This document shows positions 36,434 through 46,900 of a DNA stretch of 56,881 nucleotides, in pieces. Within the stretch, counting starts at the first letter, position 1. Every line of letters begins with the position of its first letter. The position numbers and the translations under genes were made by a program. Under the pieces are notes generated by a model, which was not told where the DNA came from, did not search any database, and saw nothing but the letters and a program-made list of their open reading frames with translations. Source of the stretch: Stramenopiles sp. TOSAG23-3 (Eukaryota > Sar). The stretch spans positions 1 to 56,881 of the forward strand of contig LT642156.1 of the NCBI GenBank assembly GCA_900128585.1, read 5' to 3'.

Positions 36434-39400
36434 TCACAAACTTGGTCGCTGCCTCACGGGCGAAAAATTTGGCATTTCATTCAAATTTCGATACGCCCGA
36501 CCACTGTAGCCGTTGCGACCATCCATGTTTCCACGCCTGTGGCCTTGGGTAGGCGATAAGGGCTGCAGCTCCCCATCCCCAGCCCTAGGATTTCGAACCA
36601 AACGATCTGATTTGTGTTGGAAATTTGACTGGACAGAGCGACCTACGGAAGGCAAAAATACAGCATTTTTCGCCTGGGGTTTTTGCCCTGGGTTGTAACT
36701 TTTGAATGGCAATGGTGTCGATTTTCGAAACTTGTGCAGCGTTCGCGGTTGACGAAACGCGCCCTTTGCACTTTTTGTAATGTGTCGAATTTCTTGGTTT
36801 ACATGGTTGATCAGCATTTGCTTAAATTCCGCGCTGACCTGAGTCTCGCTTTTCCCCGCTGACTTTGGCCCTTTGTACGTTCGCGTTGGGCGCTTCTTCT
36901 TCTTTCGTCGTCTTCGGACGGATTTTTTGGCTTTGGCATGGTTAGACCTTACTTTAGCCTCTAGCTCTTCCGAAGGCGGGGGGTGTGGCTCTTGTTGTAT
37001 AAACCCGATTTGGGGGATTAAAAATGGCGCCGCCTGCGCCTTGTTTCCAGCACGCTTGTTGTCCGCAGATACGATGCGGTCGCGGCTGCTGCTGCCATCG
37101 CGTTTACCGTTGCTGAGACGCCTGCCCCCAGCCGACACGGACGCGGCGGCACTTCTCGCGGTGCCTCTCAAATTGTGCAAAATGCTCCCAAAATTGGGGG
37201 GGCGCTTCATTCCCTGCGTTTTATACATTGGGATAGAGACCGCATGGTCCGATGGCATGCGAATATCACGCTTCGTCACGGCCAACTCTTTCTCTTTCCT
37301 TTGCGCGGATGCGTACAGCACTTTCTTCCTTTCACGCTTGAAGGTAATCACACTTGGCTGGTAGCCCTTGTCTTCCTCGCTATCGCCGGTAATCGACCCG
37401 TCTACTACTTGCTCCGCACTGATGCCCTGTTCATCGCTGCTCTCTTTGTCTTTCTTTTCCTCTCTGTAAGGGGTGGGGTCGCGCGAGTTTCTTAATTGTA
37501 ACCGTTTCTTGCCAGAGCTCAATTTTGGGGAACGTCGCCGACTTTGTTTAGAAGCCTCTCGTCTCTTTTTTTTAGCCTCCGCTGTGTTCTCGTCTACCTT
37601 CTTTTCTACGTTTGGCGAGAAGACTTCGTGGTACACTTTGAAGTCGTCGACGACAGCCGCTTCCTGAAAGGATGCGTCGTTGAAATTTGTATAGAGCCAT
37701 GCACTTGATGCTTTCCGACATGGCGTATTCATTGTCACCGTGCTAATTCCTAAGCCTAGCTGGTTGCCCCAACCGCCAAGGGTGTGCTTGTCGGAGGGAA
37801 CGCCCGGTTCTATCAGCATGGTAGCAATTTCCTCATCTACCAGTTGGTCCGCACTTGACACCTTTCGCTTGCGTCTACTTGGCTTGATTCCTCGGTACAC
37901 TTCTAGCTGAAGGCTATCGAGGCACCGTTGCACATGCCCCCGCCTGCTTGAGTCGGGGTGGTACATTTGCAATATCATGTCCCCAAGGCCCATTCCGCAC
38001 AAGCTTAGGTGGACGACGTTGAATTGGTAGCCGGCCAATGGCCCGTGATCCGCACCACAGTACGTGCTCTCGACGGTGAAACTGTTGTTAATCTTCAGCT
38101 CGCGGGCCACCACTACGCGGGCTGTGGATTCTCGCCCTGGGGTCACTTTGAAATGCGTGTCGCGGTAGGAAAAGAATTGGTGAGAGAAAAGCCCTTTTGA
38201 CATTAGCATGGGTATCAAGCGTCGGCTGGGCACCGGACGGTTCTTTTCTTCTACGCCGTACATGAACACGTTGTTCTTGCGGCTGTGCGCGTGGATGTCC
38301 AAATACATAACTACGTTTCGCTCCTTGCGAAAATTGGATATCATCTGCTTGGTATAAAATATCGTCGGGTGGCTCATGTTGCTGGGGGTTGACCACTGCC
38401 GGTTCAAATCGACGGCCGAAAGATTGCAGCGGTTGTTGCCGTAAAATACCCCGTCTGGGTTGAGCATAGGGACTACCTTGAAGACAAACAATTTGCGGAG
38501 CAGTTTCGCGGCCTCTGAAGGGCCTGTTACGAAGTCGAGAAAGCCTTTCATGATCCAGCTAGCCGGCGTTTCCCCAGGGTGCACCCGGGCGGTAATAACA
38601 ACGGCGCGCCTTGGCCGTCGGGGGTCCTCATCTTCCTCAAAATCGGTTATGGTCAGAAGGTCACACTGGCGTTCTGCGAGCGTTTTGCACAACACGGACC
38701 TGCGGATGCACTTCCCTCGTTCCTCTGTCAACTCTTTCAAGTGGCGCAAATTATCGGTGTACGTGTACGGAACAGAGTGCGCTAGGAGAACGGTGTCGGA
38801 CGGGTGTTGAAAGGTTACTTTAAAGGTAAGCGTGTAATGGTTTCCCCGGCCGTCAATGCGTGTGTACTGGTTGGGAAAATAGCATATGTCGCTTCCCGAC
38901 CTCCTCCAACCCATCTCCGCATTTTCCGCCTCGAAGCAGGAATACGTTACGGGTTGCATCCCTTGGTTGTACATGCTATCCGGTTTGCACAAGTTGACGA
39001 CGTTAAATTTGTAGGTGACACTACCACTGGGGGCGACCCCGAGGTTTATGGGGAAACAGTCCTTCATCCCTTCGAACTGTTTCTCCTTGATCGCATTCCT
39101 CTCTCTGCGGGCCGCTTTCCTGGAAGACTCCTCTTTCCAGTTATTAGGGTGGGTGTTTGTCACCGCAAAATACCACCACTGCATAAAACTCTTCGTGTTC
39201 ACATCGGCACGGACAAATAGATCATATTCGTACGGCCCTATTTGCACTGCTCTCAAGAGATTCCCGCTTTCAAACCTCGATTCAAAGTGTAGCATGTGGT
39301 GCTCTTTGTCCTCCGAACCTTTTCGCGATTCCGGCGAGGCAGAGCGCTCGTTGCCCTTGGGGTGATTTTCGGCAGTGTATGCCGACTCTTTCTGCGCAAT

Positions 39401-40378
39401 TCTCCAGTCGTACGCTACACACGGGTAACGGCGGGCCTCCTCCCCCTCTTCATCCAGGCTAGTAAAAATAATCGAGCGCCGCCGCACAATTTCTCGAGAT
39501 GCCACCAAGGTCGGGTTTAACTGTTTGCTCAAAATGGGCTCTGGTACCGAGGGGGCAGTCTGCAGCAGCGGGAACGACCAAGGTTTCGTATCGGCCCCAC
39601 TGATACGGCCCCACGGGCATGGCCCCCAGTTTCGAAGCTCGTCTGGGGAAGCTATTCCCGGCAACTGCTTCAAAGCCGTTTGTACCATTGGGCCTGAAGT
39701 TGCTTCCCCCTTTTCCTCGTTCCTGGCACCACCACTTCTATTTTTCGTTCCAAATATCACCCCAGTTGTATGTTCCCCACCCCCCGTATTTTCGTCAATC
39801 CACCCGTCCCCGTCGCTATCATCACCGTCACTACTATCATTAATATTTCCGTTACCCCCCGTCTGTTCCGGTGCTCCTCCCCCGCCTACACTATAGAGAG
39901 GGACTCCAGCATTGGTTTTAACGGACGGTACAGTCGGCGGCCCCTCTGCCGTATTTACCGCCGCCCCGCCTTCAAAATGGTAATGTTTACCCCCCTTAGA
40001 GACCAGGGGACCCGTGCCCATGTTCTCCACACTAATTAAACCCTTTTCCGGAACGCCGGCCGCGCTAAACACTGCGTCGAGCATGTCAGCATTTTTGTTC
40101 TTCCTGGCCTGTTCGACTTCAGTTGTAACCGAACGGGCGTTACTGGCGGTAGTATGTTGCTCCTTTCGGTCTCCTGGTTTACTGGGGCTGGTACTTTCCA
40201 GAAGATTTTCCAATGCTTCTACGCCCGGCAAACTTGCGCCCTGCTCACTCTCTAGATCAATCCGAAGGATTTCTTTCCCACCATCCTCGCCCAACGTGTT
40301 ATGTACATTGCTAACAAACGAAAGTGATTTTGTAGCGTGCCCATTACCCTCGCCGGTTTCGACAACCCTAACTTGCAT
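36434..40378 (-). CDS. Cytosolic carboxypeptidase (Nna1/CCP-like, M14 family)
   Basis: This is 1,314 residues from the first in-frame ATG (40376-40378). The core (about 340-830) has the CCP N-terminal beta domain (FESRFESGNLLRAVQIG.YEYDLFVRADVN, YFAVTN, VPYTYTDN) and an M14 zinc carboxypeptidase domain. HPGE (about 600) and DIHAH (about 694) give the zinc ligands, NPDGV and DLNRQW are present, and the catalytic Glu is in TVESTYCG (about 770). CCP enzymes shorten polyglutamate side chains on tubulin and other proteins, affecting cilia and centrioles. Long low-complexity arms flank the core: a Gly/Ser/Asp-rich N-terminus (1-330) and a very basic C-terminus (about 870-1314) with RRRRKKKKR runs. 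The enzyme call is strong. The basic tail could target microtubules or the nucleus, but that is inference. Confidence 0.93.
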   Translation of the reverse strand: MQVRVVETGEGNGHATKSLSFVSNVHNTLGEDGGKEILRIDLESEQGASLPGVEALENLLESTSPSKPGDRKEQHTTASNARSVTTEVEQARKNKNADMLDAVFSAAGVPEKGLISVENMGTGPLVSKGGKHYHFEGGAAVNTAEGPPTVPSVKTNAGVPLYSVGGGGAPEQTGGNGNINDSSDGDDSDGDGWIDENTGGGEHTTGVIFGTKNRSGGARNEEKGEATSGPMVQTALKQLPGIASPDELRNWGPCPWGRISGADTKPWSFPLLQTAPSVPEPILSKQLNPTLVASREIVRRRSIIFTSLDEEGEEARRYPCVAYDWRIAQKESAYTAENHPKGNERSASPESRKGSEDKEHHMLHFESRFESGNLLRAVQIGPYEYDLFVRADVNTKSFMQWWYFAVTNTHPNNWKEESSRKAARRERNAIKEKQFEGMKDCFPINLGVAPSGSVTYKFNVVNLCKPDSMYNQGMQPVTYSCFEAENAEMGWRRSGSDICYFPNQYTRIDGRGNHYTLTFKVTFQHPSDTVLLAHSVPYTYTDNLRHLKELTEERGKCIRRSVLCKTLAERQCDLLTITDFEEDEDPRRPRRAVVITARVHPGETPASWIMKGFLDFVTGPSEAAKLLRKLFVFKVVPMLNPDGVFYGNNRCNLSAVDLNRQWSTPSNMSHPTIFYTKQMISNFRKERNVVMYLDIHAHSRKNNVFMYGVEEKNRPVPSRRLIPMLMSKGLFSHQFFSYRDTHFKVTPGRESTARVVVARELKINNSFTVESTYCGADHGPLAGYQFNVVHLSLCGMGLGDMILQMYHPDSSRRGHVQRCLDSLQLEVYRGIKPSRRKRKVSSADQLVDEEIATMLIEPGVPSDKHTLGGWGNQLGLGISTVTMNTPCRKASSAWLYTNFNDASFQEAAVVDDFKVYHEVFSPNVEKKVDENTAEAKKKRREASKQSRRRSPKLSSGKKRLQLRNSRDPTPYREEKKDKESSDEQGISAEQVVDGSITGDSEEDKGYQPSVITFKRERKKVLYASAQRKEKELAVTKRDIRMPSDHAVSIPMYKTQGMKRPPNFGSILHNLRGTARSAAASVSAGGRRLSNGKRDGSSSRDRIVSADNKRAGNKAQAAPFLIPQIGFIQQEPHPPPSEELEAKVRSNHAKAKKSVRRRRKKKKRPTRTYKGPKSAGKSETQVSAEFKQMLINHVNQEIRHITKSAKGAFRQPRTLHKFRKSTPLPFKSYNPGQKPQAKNAVFLPSVGRSVQSNFQHKSDRLVRNPRAGDGELQPLSPTQGHRRGNMDGRNGYSGRAYRNLNEMPNFSPVRQRPSL

Positions 40379-41726
40379 GCTCCTTCTGTACTCCCGCGTG
40401 CACAAAACTAGGCTTGTTTCACAAAATCTTGACTTCCACACCCGTTGACGCTGTTACGTTACCAGTATATTTCCCTGCCCACCAAGATTTCATACACCAA
40501 TGCTATAAAGAAAACAACGAATGCATTAAAAATTCTTATAAGATATTATTTTAAAAGATAAATCAATATATATGTGTGTTGTAAATTATTTAGGAACATA
40601 TATTATTATAATAATAATAATAAAAATACTAAAAAAATTTCATCATCGTACTACCTCGTATATCATCATCAAAGCAATATAGACTAATAATTTTTTTATA
40701 GTTGTTTATGTGATTATAAAAAATAATAATAATAATAAAAAAATAACAAAAAAAATGTAAATAAATAAAATGCGATTATTGAGTATTTATTATTACATTA
40801 TATTTTATTTATTTTGTTTTTGAGTTTTGAGACTCATAGACTAATAAATTGTATACGGTAGAGACTACTCGTGCTGTATTAGTGGAATTAGTCGTTCTAT
40901 TATTCCAATTATATCTTAATTATATAACTAACATAATATTTTACCTACGGTAAGAGTATGAGTGCCAATGAGTACGATAATAATAGACTAATAATAGTAC
41001 GGGAAAAAAAAATCCACAATAAATAATAATAATCAATAACTAGACGACTACTGTAGCTTAAAGAATCTAAGAAAGAACACAACAACAACACACAAAAAAA
41101 GAAGAAAAAAAAGAAAAAAACAGCAATTTAGAGGAGTACAATAATAGCTCTCGTAATTTTACTTCTCTGTATATCGTATTCGTTTACAGCTACGTACATT
41201 ACGAGGAAATAGGACTAGTTATTAGTTTTTATTTTTAAGCCTATTTATATATATTTTTGATCTACTCGTACTGTCCTCATTCCACTCATATTATTATTAT
41301 ATGTGTGACATGGCAATATGGCAATTGCATCGTTTTTTTGATGTAAAACGACGTTTTGACAGTGTTGATGTGTTGAGCTCCCTCGCTCCCTCCCTCCAAG
41401 ATGTAATTTGATAGGAGTTCATATATAATATACTAAATATATACTAAACAATATACCAGGAAATGTGGCCAATATCGAATATGTAATTTCTGAGCTACTA
41501 CCGGTACCTGGTATTAATACCATAGTAGATACACAGCAGGGTGAGGCAGGCAAGAAAATTAATTCCAAGAAAAAAAAATGGTTTGTTTATTATCTACTAC
41601 CTTGGTATTATATACTTAGGTATCATCTGATAATTTTTATGCATGATTATTATTTGTGGTTCTTTCTCTGTGTGACATATTGATACTCTTGCACAAATTT
41701 AATACCTTTTTTTAATTGAGAACGGT
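40379..41726. other. Long AT-rich spacer
   Basis: Upstream of the carboxypeptidase gene and downstream of bZIP, both on the minus strand. It holds AAT/ATA simple sequence (about 40605-40760), four TAGACTAATAA or TAGACGACTA words (about 40678, 40838, 40986, 41042) and a CTGGTATTAATACCA palindrome (about 41510-41523). No gene is recognised; the small ORF 41465-41683 looks like chance. Confidence 0.55.
41510..41523. repeat. TGGTATTAATACCA palindrome
   Basis: A perfect 14-bp palindrome with the same centre as the 28-bp palindrome at 29121-29148, preceded by ACCGGTACC. Confidence 0.75.
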
Positions 41727-43202
41727 TTAGTTCTGAGAAATCGAAGTGAGGAGATCTCTCATTTCTTTTATGTTGAGGTCTTGTGCCGCCCTGCCAACAA
41801 ACTGCCTTGCGGCAGATTGAACGACCAGACGCTTTTGTGCATTAGTGAAATTGACCCCCGAAGCAAGCAGGTGGTCCAGGCCACACTCGTGTATTAAGGT
41901 TCTGTTTTGCTCTACCCATAGAAAAAAACGAGCGCTTTGTACCGGGGTTAGCACATCGTGAAATGATTTCGTAAGACTATGTACAATGGGAGACCGTTTG
42001 AGGGCGGATTCGCCAAGCTTCGAAAGAAGGTGGACAATGCTGTAAAGCCGCTCCCTCTGCGCACGGTGCTCGGGCGTGTTGAGGGCAATGAACGTCGACT
42101 TCATCTTCTCTTCCTGGTCATAAGTGAGGCCTAATTCATTCGAAATAAGAGGCCACAGCGACCCCATGCCACTTTTCCCATTCCTGCCCCCAGCCGCCAC
42201 TTTCCCCCCTTCCTTCCCGGCGTCGTCCCGGGGCTTCTGCTTCAGCACCGCTTCGGCAGCCGCCTTTGCTGCCGCTTTTGCAGCCTGCTCGATGGACTCG
42301 GCCGCTTTATCTCCAGTGCCCGGTGTAAATTCTTCCATCCGCATTTCGCCCGTTAACGTTGACGCCACGACTTTTTGTTGCGTGAGACGACTGCGGGCGC
42401 GGTGGGATGGCCCGAAATCGCTGAAAAAATCTTCGCCTTGGTTGACCATCCATAGCAAAAAACGGCTGTATGGGGGTAGAAGTGTCCCATTGAGACTGCG
42501 AAAGTAGTATTCAAGAACACCCTTCCTGTGGTCTGTGTTTGGACCGAACTGGTTCACAATTTGGTCCACCCTCTTCTCAAGCACCGGGTCATTCGAGTGG
42601 ATGTTGCTCAACGATCGCATGGAGTTCAACGCTTTCAACGCCTCGTTTCGCTGTAGGCGAAAGTGCTTCGCAGAGACCCCCAAGTGGTCTCGCCGCAGCG
42701 TGTTGAGGCTTGACGTGAGCTGCTCGACTTTCTCTTCCAGCAATTCCAGGTATTGCTTTTTCCGTCGACGGCTCTGGCGAGCGGACTCTCGGTTACGCTC
42801 CAAACGGCGCTTTCTCTTTTCCTCCGATATCTTCTTCTCGGACAGTTGGGGCTTTTTCTGCTTTTGTTTCTCTACGGACTTACTTGGACGTTTTGCTTTT
42901 GTTGACTTTTTGGTACTTCCCTTGGACGACTTTGCTGCCGCAATAAAGTTCCCCTCGTCAGGGAGAAGAAAGTTGCTACGGCTGCTATCCTTTTTCGTCG
43001 AAGTTGGTACACCCAGCGAGTCGTTGAAAGGGAAAGGGTCCATTTCCATCTCCCAAGAGTCAGCATTAAAATTAAAGTCATCGCCATCGTTCGCACCTAC
43101 CAGGTAGTTAAAGCCATCAGCAGGGAGTTCCTCCGACAGCAAATCACCAAAATCATCGTTGAAAAAGTCTTCCCCAATGTCAAAGTCGTCAACGTTTGCC
43201 AT
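41727..43202 (-). CDS. bZIP transcription factor
   Basis: This is 491 residues from ATG 43200-43202. The N-terminus (1-65) is strongly acidic and aromatic (DDFDIGEDFFNDDFGD), like a transcription-activation region. A Lys/Ser-rich stretch leads into a classic bZIP: the basic region about 129-148 has N137-x7-R145 (NRESARQSRRRKK) and the zipper has Leu at 155, 162 and 169. After the zipper a long conserved-looking region (about 190-260) contains RSLNGTLLPPYSRFLLWMV. It resembles a segment that follows bZIPs in stramenopiles, which is one reason for my organism guess. An Ala/Lys-rich patch lies at about 295-330, and the helical C-terminal part has a second LTPVQSARFFLWVEQN block similar to the first. 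A nuclear DNA-binding role is inferred from the bZIP. Target genes are unknown. Confidence 0.92.
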   Translation of the reverse strand: MANVDDFDIGEDFFNDDFGDLLSEELPADGFNYLVGANDGDDFNFNADSWEMEMDPFPFNDSLGVPTSTKKDSSRSNFLLPDEGNFIAAAKSSKGSTKKSTKAKRPSKSVEKQKQKKPQLSEKKISEEKRKRRLERNRESARQSRRRKKQYLELLEEKVEQLTSSLNTLRRDHLGVSAKHFRLQRNEALKALNSMRSLSNIHSNDPVLEKRVDQIVNQFGPNTDHRKGVLEYYFRSLNGTLLPPYSRFLLWMVNQGEDFFSDFGPSHRARSRLTQQKVVASTLTGEMRMEEFTPGTGDKAAESIEQAAKAAAKAAAEAVLKQKPRDDAGKEGGKVAAGGRNGKSGMGSLWPLISNELGLTYDQEEKMKSTFIALNTPEHRAQRERLYSIVHLLSKLGESALKRSPIVHSLTKSFHDVLTPVQSARFFLWVEQNRTLIHECGLDHLLASGVNFTNAQKRLVVQSAARQFVGRAAQDLNIKEMRDLLTSISQN

Positions 43203-43930
43203 TCTTTCTTCACCAGACGGAACACGTAGGTAGTATTTTCTAAAAACAGGCGTATGAAAATCCCACTGGCACCAAAAGCACCTTAGTAACTCTAATCAAT
43301 GATTCCTCTCTATTATTTGTTCAAAAATGGATCTATCGTTTCTCTTGTACAATCATTTCTTCTTTCCTTCATTCTTTTATTTTCTTCTTCGGTTGGGAAG
43401 AAAGGTGCATGTGTTTGTTGATTAGCGCGTCGATCTTCGTCGATCTTCTCGTGTCCAATAATAATAATAATAAAAACAAAAAAAAAAAATAATAAAAAAT
43501 ATTATTTAACTATTTAATAGTAGTTCATTATTATATTACCTAAAACTATTACCAGTTAAATAATATACACAGGTCAAGAGGAGGTATTTATTATTTAGTC
43601 GTCTATTATTATAGCCTATTAATTAATAAAAAATAATACAACAGTACTGACTTCAGGAAAAAATCAATACCAGGTACCAAAAAAAATTTAAAGAAGGAGA
43701 GGTTGTGGTGAGTTTTTATTGATGATGTGTTGATGAAAGAAAAATAATATAAAAAATTTTGAAGAAAATTATTCTTTTTGTTCTTCGATTTTTATTCCTT
43801 TATTACACACTTCGTATGCTATGGATATGGATGGGCACAGGATTCTGCCTGGTAGAGGATACCGGACTCGGATATTGTTAAACCCTATATACAACACTTC
43901 TAAAACTGAAAAATTTAGTACAGGTACCAA
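43203..43930. other. AT-rich spacer
   Basis: 5' flank of the bZIP gene and 3' flank of the WW-LRR-C2 gene. It contains AAT runs (about 43458-43500), TAGTCGTCTATTATTATAGCCTATTAATT (about 43598, a variant of the recurring word) and an ACCAGGTACC word (about 43669). No gene is seen. Confidence 0.5.
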
Positions 43931-46900
43931 CTACAATGCATTGTTGACGGCATTTGTTTTCTTTCCAGGTGCTTCAATAATCCCCTTTTCTACCTTATCT
44001 TTTACTTCCTTTCGCTTTTTCTCATTTTCTTCAATGTGTTCTTCGACTGTTATATTTTTTAGTATCTGGTCCAGCTTGTCTTGGTCACCCTTTTCAACAG
44101 CTTCCTGTAACTTCCCACGAAGAACGACATTTTCCACTTTTGCAAAATTATCCATCAGCCCGCAATTTTTGCAACAATATGGAAAATCCTCGTGGTACAT
44201 GAGGTAGGCTGACATTCCTTTCAATGCTTCTTTCCTTTCTTGTATCTTTTCTTCCACTTCTCGCACGTTTTTGTTTGGATCCTCGTCACGATCTTCTATG
44301 TAATAGCGAGCGTTCGAGTCGTATGCCCAGACAGTAATAAATTGACGATTGGCTGCCTTACTGCTTTTCCCGCAACGGTCAAGCGCGTTGGTTCCGCGAA
44401 AGTTAATCTGACCTAGAAACTCATCTTCGCCGACTAGATCGTCATCGTAGACTTCAAACCTTACCCAAGACGACATGAAATCATTCCCCATGTCATACTC
44501 AAAGACTTCTTCCCAAACAGGATTGAGACAATTATCAATCACTCGCGTTCTCCCGATCTCCTCGTTATTGACCAGGATGACCGCATACGGATCAGATAAC
44601 CCGACCAAATCTGCATCCGCCAGCCCTTTTGCCAATATCACATTTATTAACAGTTTAGGAGCGCTATCGTCCGCTGCTTCGACCTGAAACTCATCCGTTG
44701 ACTCTGCGCGGCTGTGTTCTTCATCATACGCGCCCAAAAATTCGTTGTAAAACTTGTCCAGCAGGACATCCTCCTCCGGCCCCGGTTCCTCTGGAGGTGG
44801 GGGTAGAGGCAAACCTTCGGCAATCATGCGCGCCTCTTCTTCGTCTTTCATAATTATGTCGCCATGAAAACGAGAAACAGAATCTCGAACACAAGCTAAC
44901 ATAGGGCCAATTTTAGATCGTCGCCAATCATCGCGGGCAATCTCCAAACGATGGAGTCTTTCTACTCCAAAGCATTCAAAAACTCCCCAGTTGGCCGTTT
45001 TTTCTTCAAAATGGCGCAAGGACTCGAGCTCTAGGTTGAAGGGGTAAGCATCCTGAACGACATCTTTTTCCAATTGAATCAAATCTCTGCGCAGCTGCGC
45101 GCGCTTTCGGCGTTCCTCCATTGGAAACTTTTGCTTGGATGTCTTGTTCAATTTTTCAATCCCCTCTTCCGTTTCACTTGTGTCTGTCCAAGCAACTGTA
45201 AATGTCACTGAATCGACGACAATTGCCACTTCCCGGTCAGCCTGTACTTTAGAGTACATTTTCTCAACGGCAGGAAGGGCGTTCCAGTCCACTTTTGAAA
45301 AATACTTGTTTCTAAGCTTTTGTTCTCGTTCTTGCTCTTCCTCGACCAACTCCGAAATATCCAAACTTAAGTCTGGGATGTCTTTTTCTTCAATGGGGAT
45401 ATCTTCCAAAGGGGTTTTATTCTCGTTCAACAGCACGACCGCCTCTACAATGTACTGCAGAGCGGCAATAACTTCGTGGTCCGCTTTCTCTCGAAATCGG
45501 GCAACACTGTCACACATTATATCGACGAGGGTTACAATCTGGGGAGGAACGTGTTCCAATGGGTCGTACACCGTTCCCGGGTCCTCCTTATGGTTCAGCA
45601 GCAACAAGTTATCGTCGCCTTCCTTTAACGCGATTCCGTAATAATGCAACAGCGGTTCTGCCTTTGCCGTACTCAACGATGCATCATCGTCCCTGCCTAC
45701 AGCCCCGACTAAACAGGCAAGGACACTTCGGACCAACTCATGGTCACTCCTGTCTTCATCTCCTTCCGATATCGTAATCTGAGTAGTGTCTCGCATTTTT
45801 TTGAGTATGAACGGCTCCTCAGTTTCGTAGACCCACGGGTTATTAGCTATGCTCAATTTTTCCAAACCCCTGTTTCGGCGCATTGCCTGACCAAGTTCTT
45901 TCACGCCTTTACTTGTGATCTCATTGCTATCCAGATCAAGGTATTTTAAAGTTTTATTGGAAGCAAATGCTTTGGATATCTGGATGACGCCCTTGTCTTT
46001 TAATTTATTGCTGTGTAAAATTAGCTTTCCTAAGGCCGTGTTCTCCTTTAAGGCCTTCATGATGGCCGTACCCGCCTTAGGTGGAATCTGACAGTTGGAA
46101 ATATCCAACTCGTACAGTCGAGTATTTATTTTGACCGAACGTAGAAGCACTTGAGTTCCTGCACTTTCCAACAGATTGTAAGAGAGGTCTAAGAACACCA
46201 ATGTATCATTGAATTCGAGGGCTTCCTGAAACACTAATTCTATTCCCGCGGCATCAAAGCAAAGCTCCTCCTCATGTTCCTTTCCTCTGCAGTACAGCCC
46301 GCGCAATGTTTGATTGTCTTGTAGCGCCCAACCAAACCGACGAAGGAAATCCTCCTTCTTGTCGTCAACCTCCCCCTTACGGTTCATGATGGTCTTCTTC
46401 CATTTTGATATGTCAATAATCTGCTTTGTTCTCTGCATCATCAGGCGGTACAAATGAATTGCTTTTTTGCCAAATCGCCAAAAATTCAACATATTGTCAA
46501 TCACCGAATATCGCTTACTCCTGGGCAGCTTGTCAACCTTTACCTCAACATTCAAGTCATCGCCGTACGAGGTGACACTTGAGGCGGGAATTGAGGATAG
46601 GCCGTCCGTTATGGACGATTCCGTCGGAACGTAACGGTCCTCAGCAATGGCTATATATTTGTCATACGCCTTTCGCACATGGTCCCAAGAAAAGCTATCG
46701 GATAGACTACCGGTTGGTGTAGGCGCTTCATCGTCCAAATTATCTACTTCCATTGCTTCGCCAGTGTGCGCAGACGATTGGTCGTCCGAATCGTCTTCTC
46801 CAATTGGTTCTATTTTCGGCAGGACAGTGTCCAGTACATCGGCGACGACCGACGTTGCGAGAAGTGTATTGGCCGATTTTATATTTACCGCTTTCGGCAC

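Noticed and set aside
41465-41683. A 72-codon plus-strand ORF with a hydrophobic end
   Set aside because: Base composition matches the surrounding spacer and the peptide looks random.
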